Source: Thermocrispum agreste DSM 44070 (GTDB lineage Bacteria; Actinomycetota; Actinomycetes; Mycobacteriales; Pseudonocardiaceae). Taken from it: a stretch of DNA of 64,000 nt. The stretch lies in assembly GCF_000427905.1 (NCBI RefSeq), contig NZ_ATYX01000008.1, positions 32,840 to 96,839 on the forward strand, given 5' to 3'. Position 1 is the first letter of the stretch; each line of letters begins with the position of its first letter. Shown one piece after another: positions 1-11,189 of the stretch. The translations under genes and the position numbers were made by a program. The notes below the pieces were generated by a model that was not told the origin of the DNA, searched no databases, and saw only the letters and a program-made list of their open reading frames with translations.

Positions 1-157
1 CACTGGAGAGGAACAGGATCAGGCCGTACACGAACGACGCGATCACCGTCGCGCAGCCCAGCCAGTGGCCCCAGGCGTCGGTACGTCGCCCACCAGCCAG
101 CAGCACGAGCGCGCCGAACGCGGGGAAGGCGATCAGCAACCACGATGTTTCGATCAC
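1..157 (-). CDS. nuoL: NADH-quinone oxidoreductase subunit L, 5' end only
   Basis: First 52 codons of the next nuo gene; the rest lies outside the window. The start is a GTG at 155-157 on the minus strand with GGAG seven bases upstream, giving VIETSWLLIAFPAFGALVLL, a typical hydrophobic NuoL first helix. A second hydrophobic stretch follows a short GGRRTDAWG loop. NuoL is a proton-pumping antiporter-like membrane subunit of complex I. It directly follows nuoK, as expected for the nuoA-N order. Identity is inferred from position and hydrophobicity because conserved motifs lie outside the window. Confidence 0.85.
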   Translation of the reverse strand, partial: MIETSWLLIAFPAFGALVLLAGGRRTDAWGHWLGCATVIASFVYGLILFLSS

Positions 158-221
158 GATGCCACTCCGGGAGTCGTCACGCGCGCCCTACGCCAGCACA
201 TCGGCAAATCTCCCCACATGA

Positions 222-521
222 TCAGTACTTGAGCAGGTTGGTGTCGTCGACCGAGGCCGACCGGCGGGACTTGAAGATGGCCATGATGATGGCCAGGCCG
301 ACCACCACCTCGGCGGCCGCCACCACCATCACGAAGAACGCCATCACCTGGCCGTCGAGCTCGCCGTTGATCCGGGCGAACGTCACCAGCGTCAGGTTCA
401 CCGCGTTGAGCATCAGCTCGATGCACATGAACACCACGATGGCGTTGCGCCGCACCAGCACGCCGACCACGCCGATGGTGAACAGCAGCGCGGACAGCAG
501 CAGGTAGTAGGTGGGGGTCAT
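222..521 (-). CDS. nuoK: NADH-quinone oxidoreductase subunit K
   Basis: 99-residue membrane subunit of complex I with three predicted helices, the normal length for NuoK. The second helix carries the conserved glutamate in the [14 protein letters not shown] stretch (MrpC-like fold), which belongs to the proton path. The third helix holds the usual [17 protein letters not shown] segment. The start overlaps the nuoJ stop in an ATGA arrangement, so it is probably translationally coupled. A gap of about 65 bases separates it from nuoL. Confidence 0.97.
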   Translation of the reverse strand: MTPTYYLLLSALLFTIGVVGVLVRRNAIVVFMCIELMLNAVNLTLVTFARINGELDGQVMAFFVMVVAAAEVVVGLAIIMAIFKSRRSASVDDTNLLKY

Positions 522-1393
522 TTCGCCTCCTCCTCACCCGGCGAGCCCTCCCGGCCGGACGAGCCGCTCACCAGCGCCTTGGCCTGCTCGGCCCGCTTGG
601 CGTCCTCGGCCGCGACGGCAAGCCGCTCGTGCTTGGCGATCAGCTGCGCGGCGGTGGTCGACTCGATCAGGTCGGACAGCGACTCGGGCGCCACCCGGCC
701 GTCCGGCAGCAGCGCGGGGGTGGCCACCGAGTTGGAGGTGGCGAACACGCCGGGACCGGGGAACGGCGTCTTGCGCTTGTACTCACCGCGGAAGCGCGCC
801 TCGACCAGTTCCTTCTGGGTCTTCTTCGCGCCTTCGTTGCGGCGGTCGCGGGTGGCCAGCACGATACCGGCCAGCGCGGCCACGATGAGCAAGATCGCGG
901 TGAGCTCGAAGCCGAACAGGTAGTCGGTGAAGATGAGCCTGCCGAGCCCGCCTGCCCCGCCGCCGGTGGGGCTGTTCGGGTCGAGCTGCGGCGCCGGGGT
1001 CACGTTGGTCAGTGCCCTGGTCACCCCGGCGACCAGCAGCCCGGCGAAGCCGATGCCGAACAACGCCGCCAGCACCCGCTGGCCGCGCAGCACCTCGACC
1101 ACCGAGTCGGCGTTCTCCCGTCCGGCCATCATCAGCGCGAACAGGAACAGCATCATCACCGCGCCGGTGTAGACGATGATCTGGGTGAAACCCAGAAACG
1201 GCGCCGACTGCACCATGTACAGCACGCCGAGGCTGAGCATGCTCAGCACCAGCCACAGCGCCGAGTGCACCGCGCTGCGGCTGAAGATCATGCCGAGGCC
1301 GCCCGCCAGCGCGGCGGGACCGAGGATCCAGAACGTGACGGCTTCCCCGGTGGACACCTCGCCGGCGGCTTGCGCCAGCACCATCGAGCTCAT
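518..1393 (-). CDS. nuoJ: NADH-quinone oxidoreductase subunit J
   Basis: 291-residue complex I membrane subunit. The first ~180 residues hold five hydrophobic helices, including the conserved segment around [18 protein letters not shown]. The remaining ~110 residues are a charged, Lys/Glu/Ala-rich hydrophilic tail absent from E. coli NuoJ but common in actinobacteria. The stop overlaps nuoK (ATGA), and the start overlaps the stop of nuoI by four bases. The role of the tail is unknown. Confidence 0.96.
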   Translation of the reverse strand: MSSMVLAQAAGEVSTGEAVTFWILGPAALAGGLGMIFSRSAVHSALWLVLSMLSLGVLYMVQSAPFLGFTQIIVYTGAVMMLFLFALMMAGRENADSVVEVLRGQRVLAALFGIGFAGLLVAGVTRALTNVTPAPQLDPNSPTGGGAGGLGRLIFTDYLFGFELTAILLIVAALAGIVLATRDRRNEGAKKTQKELVEARFRGEYKRKTPFPGPGVFATSNSVATPALLPDGRVAPESLSDLIESTTAAQLIAKHERLAVAAEDAKRAEQAKALVSGSSGREGSPGEEEAK

Positions 1394-1941
1394 TGCGCGC
1401 TCACCTCGCTGGACTGCCGGTCCTGGCCGGCCTGCCGAGCCAGCTCAGGCCCCCGCACGTAGTAGTCCTGCTCGTCGTCGCCCAGCCGCATCGGGTGCGG
1501 CGGCGCCTCCATGCCCGGCAGCAGCGGGGCGAGCAGGTCCTCCTTGGTGTAGATCAACTTCTGCCGGTCGTCGTCGGCCAGCTCGTAGAAGTTGAGCATG
1601 GTCAGCGAGCGGGTCGGGCACGCCTCGATGCACAACCCGCAGCCGATGCAGCGCAGGTAGTTGATCTGGTAGTTCTTGCCGTACCGCTCACCGGGGGAGT
1701 AGCGCTCCTCCTCGGTGTTGTCGGCGCCTTCCACGAAGATCGCGTCCGCCGGGCAGGCCCACGCGCACAGCTCGCAGCCGACGCACTTCTCCAGGCCGTC
1801 CGGGTGCCGGTTGAGCTGGTGGCGACCGTGGTACCGCGGGGCAGTCGGGTAGAAGACCTCCGGGTACTCCTCGGTGACCACCTTCTTGAACATCGTCGAG
1901 AAGGTGACGCCGAAGCCCTTGATCGGATCAAGCATCCCCAT
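1390..1941 (-). CDS. nuoI: NADH-quinone oxidoreductase subunit I (8Fe ferredoxin)
   Basis: 183-residue peripheral-arm subunit carrying clusters N6a and N6b. Two 4Fe-4S motifs are visible: [12 protein letters not shown] and [12 protein letters not shown]. They pass electrons towards NuoB. The frame is open to 1995, but the family N-terminus [14 protein letters not shown] fixes the start at 1941, overlapping nuoH by 14 bases. A start two codons later (MLDPIKG) is equally possible. Confidence 0.97.
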   Translation of the reverse strand: MGMLDPIKGFGVTFSTMFKKVVTEEYPEVFYPTAPRYHGRHQLNRHPDGLEKCVGCELCAWACPADAIFVEGADNTEEERYSPGERYGKNYQINYLRCIGCGLCIEACPTRSLTMLNFYELADDDRQKLIYTKEDLLAPLLPGMEAPPHPMRLGDDEQDYYVRGPELARQAGQDRQSSEVSAQ

Positions 1942-3304
1942 CGTCGCTGCCCTCCTTGTCGGCACTGGCCGACGAGCTCGTGGTGCTGGCGGCACCGGCC
2001 TTGGCCAGCCGCTTGCGCTTGCGCTCGGCCTTCTCCAGGGCGAGCTGCCGCGGTGTCTTCTCCGGCACTTCCAGGTCCGCGGGCGGCACCGGGAAGCCGC
2101 TGCCCGCCAGCGGGATGCGGTCGGTGACCTCGACCTTGCGTTCCGGGATCAGCAGCGTCAGCAGCACGATGAGCAGCACCGCGGCGCCGCCGAAGATCAC
2201 GATCTCGGTGGAGCCGACGTTGCCGTCGGTGCGCAGCGCCCGCACCCCGGCGATGAGCACCACCCAGGCCAGGCTGACCGGCACCAGCACCTTCCAGCCC
2301 AGCCGCATGAACTGGTCGTAGCGGAACCGGGGCAGCGTGCCGCGCAGCCAGATGTAGAAGAACAGGAACGCCAGCATCTTGACGAGGAACCACAGCACCG
2401 GCCACCAGCCGGTGTTGAAGTACCCGTCGCCGATCGCCGAGATGGGCCATGGCGCCATGTACCCGCCGAGGAACAGCGTGGCGGCGAAGCCGGACAGCAC
2501 CACCATGTTCACGTACTCGGCGAGGAAGAACAGCGCGAACTTCAGCGAGCTGTACTCGGTGTGGAAGCCACCGACCAGCTCGGACTCGGCCTCCGGCAGG
2601 TCGAACGGCGCCCGGTTGGTCTCGCCGACCATGGCGATCACGAAGATCACGAAGCTGGGGAACAGCAGCAGTGCGAACCAGCCGTTCTGCTGCGCGTCCA
2701 CGATGTCACCGGTGGACAACGACTGCGCGTACAGGATGACCGCGACCAGGCTCAGGCCCATCGCGATCTCGTAGCTGATCACCTGGGCCGCCGAGCGCAA
2801 CGCACCGAGCAGTGGATACGGCGAGCCGGACGCCCAGCCGCCGAGCACGATGCCGTACACGCCGACGGCCGAGCAGGCCAGCACCACCAGCACACCCACC
2901 GGGAGGTCAACCAGCTGCAGGTAGGTCTCCTCGCCGAAGATCGTCACCTTCGGGCCGAACGGCAGCACGGCGAAGCCGACGAACGCCGTGGTGGACGAGA
3001 TGACCGGGGCCAGCCAGTAGACCTTGCGGTCGGCGCCGTCCGGGATGATCTCCTCGACGAACGCCAGCTTCAGGCCGTCGGCGAGCGACTGCAGCCAGCC
3101 GCCCGGCCCGACCCGGTTGGGGCCGACGCGGTGCTGCATCCGGGCGACGACCTTGCGCTCCCAGTTGATCATGAACAGGGTCATCACCACGCCGAAGGCG
3201 AACAGCACGACCACCTTCAGCAGCACCAGCCACCAGGGGTCGTCGGCCAGCACTTCGGCGCGCGATGCCTCCTGCTGCGCCTGCGCCAGGAACAGCGTGC
3301 TCAC
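1928..3304 (-). CDS. nuoH: NADH-quinone oxidoreductase subunit H
   Basis: 458-residue membrane subunit that helps form the quinone chamber next to NuoB/D. It has about eight helices and the conserved loops [19 protein letters not shown] and [19 protein letters not shown], with the acidic E-x-E residues of the proton/quinone channel. The last ~70 residues, after [12 protein letters not shown], are a Lys/Ala/Ser-rich cytosolic extension ending in SDDGDA. E. coli NuoH lacks it. The start overlaps the nuoG stop by four bases. Confidence 0.97.
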   Translation of the reverse strand: MSTLFLAQAQQEASRAEVLADDPWWLVLLKVVVLFAFGVVMTLFMINWERKVVARMQHRVGPNRVGPGGWLQSLADGLKLAFVEEIIPDGADRKVYWLAPVISSTTAFVGFAVLPFGPKVTIFGEETYLQLVDLPVGVLVVLACSAVGVYGIVLGGWASGSPYPLLGALRSAAQVISYEIAMGLSLVAVILYAQSLSTGDIVDAQQNGWFALLLFPSFVIFVIAMVGETNRAPFDLPEAESELVGGFHTEYSSLKFALFFLAEYVNMVVLSGFAATLFLGGYMAPWPISAIGDGYFNTGWWPVLWFLVKMLAFLFFYIWLRGTLPRFRYDQFMRLGWKVLVPVSLAWVVLIAGVRALRTDGNVGSTEIVIFGGAAVLLIVLLTLLIPERKVEVTDRIPLAGSGFPVPPADLEVPEKTPRQLALEKAERKRKRLAKAGAASTTSSSASADKEGSDDGDA

Positions 3305-5847
3305 GCCGCACCTCCCGTTTCACCGGCGGGACCTTCCGCGGATTCGGCACCGGCGGCGGTGCCCGCGCTCAGCTGCACCAGGCCGCCGTGTCCGACACCG
3401 AGCGCCTCGTACACGCCCACGGGCGAGCGGGACGGCACCCACACCACGTCGTCGGGCAGGTCGGCGATCTCCGCGGGGAAGCTCAGCTCGCCGCGCTCGG
3501 TGCGGATCGTCGCCGGCTCGCCCGGGACGATGCCGTGCCGCTGCGCGGTCGCCTCGTTCAGCCGCAGCACGGCAGGACGCGCGGTACCCGCCAGGTGCGG
3601 CTCCTCAACCTGCAGCGACCCGTTGTCGATCAGCTGCCGCCAGGTGGACAGCTTCACGTGGCCGTTCGTCTCGGCCTTCGCCTGCTCGGCCTCGGGGGCG
3701 GCCTCGACGGGCGTGGCCGCCGGGCGGGTGACCGAGTTCGCCGCCCGGACGAAGTCCGCCCGCGCCGCCTTCGGGGTCTGGGTGAACAGGTCGACATCCA
3801 TCTCGACCGCCAGGGTGTCCAGCACCCGGCAGTCCGGCACCGCGCCGGTGTTCTGCAGCGTGACCTCGAACGGCCGGTCACGGCCCTCCCAGTTGCGGAA
3901 CGTGCCAGCCTTCTCCGCGGTCGGGGCGATCGGCAGCACCACGTCGGCCCGCTCGGTGACGGCCGACGGGCGCATCTCCAGGCTCAGCACGAAGCCGACC
4001 TTGTCCAGCGCTTCGCGCGCCGCCCGCGGGTCGGGCAGGTCGTCCGGGTCGACACCGCCGACCACCAGCGCGTCCAGCTCGCCTGCGGCGGCAGCGGCCA
4101 GGATGCCCGCGGTGTCCCGGCCCGGCTCGGCAGGCAGCGAGCCCTCCGGCAGCCGCCACAGCTTCTCCAGCGCGGCACGGGCCCCGGCGTCGGTGACCGG
4201 CGCGCCACCGGGCAGCAGCGTCGGCACCGCACCGGCGTCCAGCGCACCACGCTCACCCGCCCGGCGCGGAATCCACGCCACGCGGGCGCCGGTGCGTTCG
4301 GCCAGCCGCTGCACCGCGGCGAACAGCCCGGGCATGGTGGCCGCCCGCTCGCCGACCAGGATGACCGCGCCCTCGGCGGACAGCGCCTCGACGATGTCCT
4401 TGGCGTGCTCGGCGATCCCGTCGAGCGCGGCGGCCTCGCCGCCGGGCTCACAGGCCAGCAGCTCGCCGGAGGTCTTGCGCACCGACGAGGTGGTCCACTG
4501 CCCGACGAAAGCCACCCGGGTGCCCATCTTGCGGGCCGCCTTGCGCAGCCGCAGGAACACGATCGGCGCCTCGTCCTCCGGCTCGAAGGCCACGCACAGC
4601 ACGATCGGCGCCTTCTCCAGCGACGCGAAGCTGACGTGCTCCGGGGTGGTGCCGGCCACCTGCGCAGCCAAGAACTGCAGCTCCTCGGCGGAGTGCGCGC
4701 GAGCGCGGAAGTCGATGTCGTTGGTGCGCGCGGCGACGCGGGCGAACTTCTGGTACGCGTAGGCGTCTTCCAGCGTCAGGCGGCCACCGGTCAGCACACC
4801 GATGCCCTTGCCGTCCCGCGCCTTCAGCAGCGCCTCCGCGGCCAGCCGCATGGCCTCAGGCCACGACGCCTCGTGCAGCTCGCCGTCCTCCCCGCGCACC
4901 AGCGGCTTGCGGATCCGGTCCCGCGCCGTGGTGTAGCGGAAGGCGAACCGGCCCTTGTCGCAGATCCACTCCTCGTTGACGTCCGGATCGTCGCCGGCCA
5001 GCTTCCGCATGATGCGGCCGCGGCGGAAGTCGGTGCGCTCCGCGCAGCCGGACGAGCAGTGCTCGCAGACGCTGGGCGAGGACACCAGGTCGAACGGCCG
5101 GGACCGGAACCGGTACTGCGCCGAGGTCAGCGCGCCCACCGGGCAGATCTGGATGGTGTTGCCGGAGAAGTACGACTGGAACGGCGTGCCGTCCGGGGTG
5201 TGCGACGCCGACTTCTCCAGCTCGGCGGTCTCCGACGTGCCGATCTGCTGCTGCGCCCCGCGCTCCAGCAGGTCGATGAACGGGTCGCCGGCGATCTGCT
5301 GGGAGAACCGGGTGCAGCGCTGGCACAGCACGCAGCGCTCCCGGTCCAGCAGGATCTGCGTGGAGATCTTCAGCGGCTTGGGGAACGTGCGCTTGCGGTC
5401 GACGAACCGGGAGTCGGTGCGGCCGTGCGCCATCGCCTGGTTCTGCAGCGGGCACTCGCCGCCCTTGTCGCAGATCGGGCAGTCCAGCGGGTGGTTGATG
5501 AGCAGCAGCTCCATCACACCCTTTTGCGCCTTGTCCGCCACCGGGGAGGTCAGCTGGGTCTTGACCTCCATGCCGTCGGCGACCGTGATGGTGCACGACG
5601 CCTGCGGCTTGGGCATGGGCCGCCCGCCCATGGACACCTCGACCAGGCACTGGCGGCAGGCGCCCGCCGGGTCGAGCAGCGGGTGGTCGCAGAACCGCGG
5701 GATGACGATGCCCATCCGCTCGGCGGTGCGGATGACCAGCTCACCCTTCGGTGCGATGACCTCCTGGCCGTCGATCGTCAGCCGCACGTGCCCCTCGGGC
5801 ACCTCGGTCTGCGCCGTCTCGGAAGGCTTCTGGTGCGCAAGTGTCAT
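3301..5847 (-). CDS. nuoG: NADH-quinone oxidoreductase subunit G (multi-FeS)
   Basis: 848-residue peripheral-arm subunit. In order: a 2Fe-2S ferredoxin domain (Cys53, 64, 67, 85; cluster N1b), a His/Cys-ligated 4Fe-4S site (His119, Cys123, 126, 132; N5), CVLCQRC (172-178) plus a later ICPVG for N4, then CEHCSSGC followed by a distant WICDKG, the extra N7 cluster. The rest is a molybdopterin-oxidoreductase-like domain without catalytic cofactor ligands. Four-base overlaps with nuoF and nuoH indicate coupled translation. Confidence 0.97.
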   Translation of the reverse strand: MTLAHQKPSETAQTEVPEGHVRLTIDGQEVIAPKGELVIRTAERMGIVIPRFCDHPLLDPAGACRQCLVEVSMGGRPMPKPQASCTITVADGMEVKTQLTSPVADKAQKGVMELLLINHPLDCPICDKGGECPLQNQAMAHGRTDSRFVDRKRTFPKPLKISTQILLDRERCVLCQRCTRFSQQIAGDPFIDLLERGAQQQIGTSETAELEKSASHTPDGTPFQSYFSGNTIQICPVGALTSAQYRFRSRPFDLVSSPSVCEHCSSGCAERTDFRRGRIMRKLAGDDPDVNEEWICDKGRFAFRYTTARDRIRKPLVRGEDGELHEASWPEAMRLAAEALLKARDGKGIGVLTGGRLTLEDAYAYQKFARVAARTNDIDFRARAHSAEELQFLAAQVAGTTPEHVSFASLEKAPIVLCVAFEPEDEAPIVFLRLRKAARKMGTRVAFVGQWTTSSVRKTSGELLACEPGGEAAALDGIAEHAKDIVEALSAEGAVILVGERAATMPGLFAAVQRLAERTGARVAWIPRRAGERGALDAGAVPTLLPGGAPVTDAGARAALEKLWRLPEGSLPAEPGRDTAGILAAAAAGELDALVVGGVDPDDLPDPRAAREALDKVGFVLSLEMRPSAVTERADVVLPIAPTAEKAGTFRNWEGRDRPFEVTLQNTGAVPDCRVLDTLAVEMDVDLFTQTPKAARADFVRAANSVTRPAATPVEAAPEAEQAKAETNGHVKLSTWRQLIDNGSLQVEEPHLAGTARPAVLRLNEATAQRHGIVPGEPATIRTERGELSFPAEIADLPDDVVWVPSRSPVGVYEALGVGHGGLVQLSAGTAAGAESAEGPAGETGGAA

Positions 5848-7142
5848 GCCGAGGCTCCCACCAGCTCGCGCTTGTTGGCTTCACACAGCGCCACGAACTC
5901 GTCCCGGAAGTACTTGATGCCGCTCTGGATCGGGCTCACCGCGCCGTCACCGAGCGCGCAGAACGAACGGCCGAGGATGTTGTCGCAGACGTCGAGCATG
6001 GTCTCGATGTCCTCTTCGGTGCCCCGGCCCTCGACCAGCCGCTCCAGGATCTGGGCCAGCCAATAGGTGCCCTCCCGGCACGGCGTGCACTTGCCGCAGG
6101 ACTCGTGCTCGTAGAACTTGGTCCACTTCATCACCGCCCACGGCACCGACACGGTCTCGTTGAACACCATCACCGCGGTGGTGCCCAGCATCGACCCGGC
6201 CTCGGCGGCGCCTTCGAAGTCCAGCGGCACGTCCAGGTGGGCGGCGGTCAGCAGCGGCGTGGACGACCCGCCGGGGGTCCAGAACTTCAGCGGGATGCCG
6301 TCCTTCATGCCGCCCGCCATCTCCAGCAGCTGGCGCAGCGTGGTGCCCAGCGGGGCCTCGTACTGACCGGGCCGTTCGACGTGCCCGGAGATCGAGTAGA
6401 TCTTCGGGCCGGGCGACTTCTCGGTGCCCATGGAGCGGAACCAGTCCGCGCCGCCGTTGATGATGTACGGCACGGTGGCGATGGTCTCCACGTTGTTCAC
6501 CGTGGTCGGCTTGGCGTACAGGCCGGCGGCGGCCGGGAACGGCGGCTTGAGCCGCGGCTGCCCGCGGCGGCCCTCCAGGGAGTCCAGCAGCGCCGTCTCC
6601 TCGCCGCAGATGTACGCGCCGGCTCCTGCGTGCACGGTGATGTCCAGGTCGAAGCCGCTGTCCAGGATGTTCTTGCCCAGGTACCCGGCGGCGTAGGCCT
6701 CCCGGATCGCGCTGTTCAGCCTGCGGATGCAGTGCAGCGCCTCACCGCGCACGTAGATGAAGCAGCGGTGCGCGCGCATCGCGTAGGAGGCGATGATGCA
6801 CCCCTCGATGAGCGAGTGCGGGTCCGCCATCATCAGCGGGACGTCCTTGCACGTGCCCGGCTCGCCCTCGTCGGCGTTGATCACCAGGTAGTGCGGCTTG
6901 TCCTCGTTCTGCGGCATGAACGACCACTTCACGCCCGCCGGGAAGCCCGCGCCGCCGCGGCCGCGCAGGCCGGCCTCCTTGACCAGCTCGACGATCTCCT
7001 CCGGCGTCATGCGCAGCGCCTTGCGGATCGCGGTGTAGCCCTCGAGCTGCTCGTAGGTGGCCAGCCGCCACGACTTCGGGGACAGCCAGCGCTTGGTCAG
7101 CACCGGCGTGAGCGGGTCGGTCTTGGACGCTGTGTCAGCCAC
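5844..7142 (-). CDS. nuoF: NADH-quinone oxidoreductase subunit F (FMN/NADH site)
   Basis: 432-residue NADH dehydrogenase module. The glycine-rich NADH/FMN loop [16 protein letters not shown] and the segment [16 protein letters not shown] are present. The N3 cluster is ligated by [11 protein letters not shown] plus a later cysteine in [11 protein letters not shown]. It oxidises NADH and passes electrons to NuoE and NuoG. The frame is open to 7241, but GTG at 7142 ([11 protein letters not shown]) removes a non-homologous Arg-rich leader and leaves an 8-base overlap with nuoE. Confidence 0.97.
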   Translation of the reverse strand: MADTASKTDPLTPVLTKRWLSPKSWRLATYEQLEGYTAIRKALRMTPEEIVELVKEAGLRGRGGAGFPAGVKWSFMPQNEDKPHYLVINADEGEPGTCKDVPLMMADPHSLIEGCIIASYAMRAHRCFIYVRGEALHCIRRLNSAIREAYAAGYLGKNILDSGFDLDITVHAGAGAYICGEETALLDSLEGRRGQPRLKPPFPAAAGLYAKPTTVNNVETIATVPYIINGGADWFRSMGTEKSPGPKIYSISGHVERPGQYEAPLGTTLRQLLEMAGGMKDGIPLKFWTPGGSSTPLLTAAHLDVPLDFEGAAEAGSMLGTTAVMVFNETVSVPWAVMKWTKFYEHESCGKCTPCREGTYWLAQILERLVEGRGTEEDIETMLDVCDNILGRSFCALGDGAVSPIQSGIKYFRDEFVALCEANKRELVGASA

Positions 7143-7845
7143 GCGATCCCTCCTCCGGCATCGGGGGCGCGATCCAGCCGCGCTCCTGGGCCAACGCCGC
7201 ACCGCGCAGGGTCTCCTCGGCGGCCGACGGCCCGTCCACATCCGCAGCGAACCGCTCCTCGTCCTCCGGGAAGAACCCGGCCAGCTGCAGTTCGGCGGTT
7301 TTGAAGTCGGTCAGCTCGGCGCCCCGGGTCGGCTTGGGCCGTTCCCCGTTGCGCAGCTTGTCGACCAGTTCGACGGCGGACTCGACGGTCTGCTTGTCGA
7401 AGTACTCGTAGTTGACCTGGATGACCGGGGCCAGGTCGCACGCCGCCAGGCACTCGGCGTGCTCGAGCGTGATCGAGCCCGGCTCGCCCGGCTCACCGGC
7501 GGTCTCCTCGTGGCCGACGCCGAGGTGCTCGCTGAGCTTCTTGTAGATGGCGTCACCGCCCATCGCCGCGCACAGCGTGTTGGTGCACACGCTGACCAGG
7601 TGCTCACCGCACGGGCGGCGCTTGTACATGGTGTAGAAGGTCGCGACCGCGGACACTTCGGCCTCGGTCAGGCCGAGCTGCTCGGCGCAGAAGGCGATGC
7701 CCTCGCGGCTGACGTAGCCCTGCACCGACTGCACCAGGTGCAGCATGGGCAGCAGGGCCGAACGGGACTCGGGATAGCGCCCCTTGAGCTCCTGCGCCTT
7801 GGCGACGATGTCGTCGCCGAAAACCGTCTCGGGTGCCTGAGTCAC
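7135..7845 (-). CDS. nuoE: NADH-quinone oxidoreductase subunit E (2Fe-2S)
   Basis: 236-residue thioredoxin-fold subunit of the NADH module. The 2Fe-2S cluster N1a is held by cysteines in [10 protein letters not shown] (after RRPCGEH) and [13 protein letters not shown]. The N-terminal helical part has the usual [15 protein letters not shown]. The C-terminal ~60 residues beyond the ferredoxin fold are an acidic, Pro-rich extension. Start is GTG at 7845, overlapping the nuoD stop (GTGA). Confidence 0.96.
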   Translation of the reverse strand: MTQAPETVFGDDIVAKAQELKGRYPESRSALLPMLHLVQSVQGYVSREGIAFCAEQLGLTEAEVSAVATFYTMYKRRPCGEHLVSVCTNTLCAAMGGDAIYKKLSEHLGVGHEETAGEPGEPGSITLEHAECLAACDLAPVIQVNYEYFDKQTVESAVELVDKLRNGERPKPTRGAELTDFKTAELQLAGFFPEDEERFAADVDGPSAAEETLRGAALAQERGWIAPPMPEEGSRG

Positions 7846-9229
7846 CGGTCACAGCCTCCCATCACCGGGTCCAGCGAAGCCACGGCGGCGATGATGTCGG
7901 CGACCATCCCGCCCTCGGTCATCGCAGGCATGGCCTGCAGGTTGACGAAGCTCGGTTCGCGCACGTGCACGCGCAGCGGACGCGTGCCGCCGTCGGAGAC
8001 CATGTGGTAGCCCAGTTCGCCGCGCGGGGACTCCACCGGGGAGTACACCTGGCCGGGCGGCACCTGGAAGCCCTCGGTGACCAGCTTGAAGTGGTGGATC
8101 AGCGACTCCATCGACTGGCCCATGATCTTGCGGACGTGCTCGAGCGAGTTGCCCATGCCGTCCGAGCCGATGGACAGCTGCGCAGGCCAGGCGATCTTGC
8201 GGTCCTCCACCATCACCGGGCCCGGCTCCTTCAGCCGCTCGGCGGCCTGCCGGATGATGCGCAGCGACTGGTGCATCTCCTCCACCCGGATCAGGTACCG
8301 GGCGTAGCAGTCGGCCGCGGTGTCGGTGGGCACCTCGAAGTCGTAGGTCTCGTAGCCGAGGTACGGCTCGGTCTTGCGCAGGTCCCACGGCAGTCCGGCG
8401 GAGCGCAGCACCGGGCCGGTGATACCGAGCGCCAGGCAGGCGTCCACCGGCAGGTAGCCGATGCCCTTGAGCCGGTTCTGCCAGATCGGCTGGCCGGTGA
8501 GCAGCCGGTCGTACTCCGGCAGCCGCTTGTCCATGACCTTGCAGAAGTCGAGGATCTTCTCGACCGCGTCCTCCGGCACGTCCTGCGCCAGCCCGCCGGG
8601 CCGGATGAACGCGTGGTTCATCCGCAGACCGGTCAGGTACTCCAGCAGGTGCAGCACCTCTTCCCGCTCGCGGAAACCGGCGGTCATGCCGGTCAGCGCG
8701 CCCAGCTCCATACCGCCGGTGGCGATGGCCACCAGGTGCGAGCCGATCCGGTTGATCTCCATCAGCAGCACCCGGATGACCTGGGCCCGCTGCGGCGCCT
8801 CGATGCCGAGCAGCCGCTCCACGCCCATGCAGTAGGCCGCCTCGTTGAACAGCGGGGACAGGTAGTCCATGCGCGTCACGAACGTGACGCCCTGGGTCCA
8901 GGTGCGGTACTCGACGTTCTTCTCGATGCCGGTGTGCAGGTAGCCGACGACCGAACGCAGGTCGGTGACCGTCTCGCCTTCCAGCTCGACGATCAGCCGC
9001 AGCACGCCGTGCGTGGACGGGTGCTGCGGGCCGAGGTTCATGATGATCTTCTCGTCACCGCTGACGTCGGCCATCACCTCGTCCCAGTCGCCGCCGGTGA
9101 CGGTGTAGACCCGGCCCTCGGTGGTCTCCCTGGACGGGGCGTAGGGGTCGCTGGTGCTGCCACGCTCGGTGGTGTCGGTACCGGTGGTGACGTCGCTGAG
9201 CCGCTGGGCGCCGTGCGTCGTCTTCTCCG

Positions 9230-9233
<4 letters not shown>
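7842..9233 (-). CDS. nuoD: NADH-quinone oxidoreductase subunit D
   Basis: 463-residue subunit derived from the NiFe-hydrogenase large subunit; with NuoB it forms the quinone headgroup site. Visible are the quinone-site signature [30 protein letters not shown], and the C-terminal [21 protein letters not shown]. The frame is open to 9587, but ATG at 9233 ([12 protein letters not shown]) overlaps the nuoC stop in the usual TCATGA fashion. The first ~55 residues are a hydrophilic leader seen in actinobacterial NuoD. Confidence 0.97.
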
Positions 9234-10042
<809 letters not shown>

Positions 10043-10046
10043 GGCG

Positions 10047-10685
10047 TCATTGCTCCAGCAATTCCAGCGGGATCGTGCTGCGGCGCTTGCCTTCCCGCTC
10101 GTTCGGCGGGATGGCGGCTTCCCGCTCCTTGCGGTCCTTCTTGCGCGCGTACCGCAGCGAGGACGGCGGCAGCGCCAGCTCTTCACCGCGTTCGGCCTTG
10201 AGCCTGGCCCGCGCCGGGCCGAGCGGCTCGTGCTTGATCTTCTCGTGGATCTTCAGGATCGCGTCGATCAGCATCTCCGGCCGGGGCGGGCAGCCAGGGA
10301 GGTACATGTCGACCGGGACGATGTGGTCGACGCCCTGGACGATCGCGTAGTTGTTGAACATGCCCCCGCTCGAGGCACACACGCCCATGGCCAGCACCCA
10401 CTTCGGCTCGGCCATCTGGTCGTAGATCTGCCGCAGCACCGGGGCCATCTTCTGGCTCACCCGGCCTGCGACGATCATCAGGTCGGCCTGCCGGGGCGAA
10501 GCGCGGAAGACCTCCATGCCGAACCGGCTCAGGTCGTAGCGCGGCGCGCCGGTGGTCATCATCTCGATGGCGCAGCAGGCCAGGCCGAACGTGGCGGGCC
10601 ACAGCGACGAGCGGCGCGCCCAGTTGGCCAGCTTCTCCACACTGGCCAGCAGGACGCCGCTGGGCAGCTTTTCCTCTAGTCCCAT
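10047..10685 (-). CDS. nuoB: NADH-quinone oxidoreductase subunit B (cluster N2)
   Basis: 212-residue subunit carrying the terminal cluster N2 that reduces menaquinone. The tandem-cysteine site LACCAIEMM and the downstream [14 protein letters not shown] and [10 protein letters not shown] provide the four ligands. The C-terminal ~45 residues are a basic extension. ATG at 10685 ([15 protein letters not shown]) matches the family start and overlaps nuoA by ten bases. Confidence 0.97.
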   Translation of the reverse strand: MGLEEKLPSGVLLASVEKLANWARRSSLWPATFGLACCAIEMMTTGAPRYDLSRFGMEVFRASPRQADLMIVAGRVSQKMAPVLRQIYDQMAEPKWVLAMGVCASSGGMFNNYAIVQGVDHIVPVDMYLPGCPPRPEMLIDAILKIHEKIKHEPLGPARARLKAERGEELALPPSSLRYARKKDRKEREAAIPPNEREGKRRSTIPLELLEQ

Positions 10686-11068
10686 TCCAGACCGCCCCTC
10701 GCCCACTCGTAGACGTACGGGATGGTGATCGCGACGATGAAGATCGTGACCGCGATGAACCCGAACATGCCCACCGCGTCAGCGGCCACGGCGTACGGGT
10801 AGAGGAACACCATCTCGATGTCGAACAGGATGAACAGCATCCCGGTCAGGTAGAACTTGACCGGGATCCGGCCGCCACCGGCCACCGGCTGCGGCGACGG
10901 TTCGATTCCGCACTCGTACGGCTGCAGCTTCTGCCTGTTGTAGCGCTTCGGGCCGACCAGCGGAGCGATCGTCACGGAGAAGACCGCGAAACCGAAGGAC
11001 AACAGAAGCAGCAACACCAGCGGCAGGTAGGTACCAAGTCCGCTTGCCGCGGTCGCCGTGTCCGGCAT
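10676..11068 (-). CDS. nuoA: NADH-quinone oxidoreductase subunit A, first gene of the nuo operon
   Basis: 130-residue membrane subunit with three helices. It carries the conserved loop [12 protein letters not shown] (Cys exposed near the quinone site) and the signature [21 protein letters not shown]. The frame is open to a GTG at 11143, but ATG at 11068 has a purine-rich GGAAGGACGGAG site upstream. The longer start would run through the two Rex-type operators. It heads a chain of at least twelve genes whose ends mostly overlap by 4-14 bases. Confidence 0.96.
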   Translation of the reverse strand: MPDTATAASGLGTYLPLVLLLLLSFGFAVFSVTIAPLVGPKRYNRQKLQPYECGIEPSPQPVAGGGRIPVKFYLTGMLFILFDIEMVFLYPYAVAADAVGMFGFIAVTIFIVAITIPYVYEWARGGLEWD

Positions 11069-11094
11069 GACGACTCCGTCCTTCCTCGACACGC

Positions 11095-11112
11095 TTGTGA
11101 AATTCTTCACGA
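11095..11112. promoter_or_regulatory. Rex-type operator, nuo-proximal copy
   Basis: The 18-mer TTGTGAAATTCTTCACGA fits the redox-repressor Rex operator pattern (TTGTGAA-N4-TTCACAA) with one arm mismatch. It lies 27 bases before the nuoA ATG. Rex itself is encoded in this window (44750-45610). Confidence 0.75.
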
Positions 11113-11127
11113 GCGTGTCCGCTCGCG

Positions 11128-11145
11128 TTGTGAAGGTCTTCACAA
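11128..11145. promoter_or_regulatory. Rex-type operator, nuo-distal copy (perfect)
   Basis: TTGTGAAGGTCTTCACAA is a perfect 7+4+7 inverted repeat matching the Rex operator. Its centre is 33 bp (about three helical turns) from the second copy at 11095, which would allow two Rex dimers to bind the same DNA face. Known for the family: Rex leaves DNA when NADH rises, derepressing respiratory genes. Confidence 0.85.
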
Positions 11146-11159
11146 ACGGCTGTAGAGGC

Positions 11160-11189
11160 AGTGTAGGACGACCATAACTCTTCTGTCGC
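11160..11189 (-). promoter_or_regulatory. Possible nuo promoter
   Basis: On the minus strand GCGACA (11189-11184) and TACACT (11165-11160) are spaced by 18 bases, a weak sigma-70-type -35/-10 pair. If it is used, transcription would start near 11153, and both Rex sites would lie just downstream, where bound Rex would block elongation or open-complex formation. Only the hexamer match supports this. Confidence 0.35.

Noticed and set aside
1874-4762. 962-codon plus-strand open frame across nuoH/nuoG
   Set aside because: Antisense shadow of well-supported nuo genes; composition is His/Arg/Gln-rich and without family motifs.
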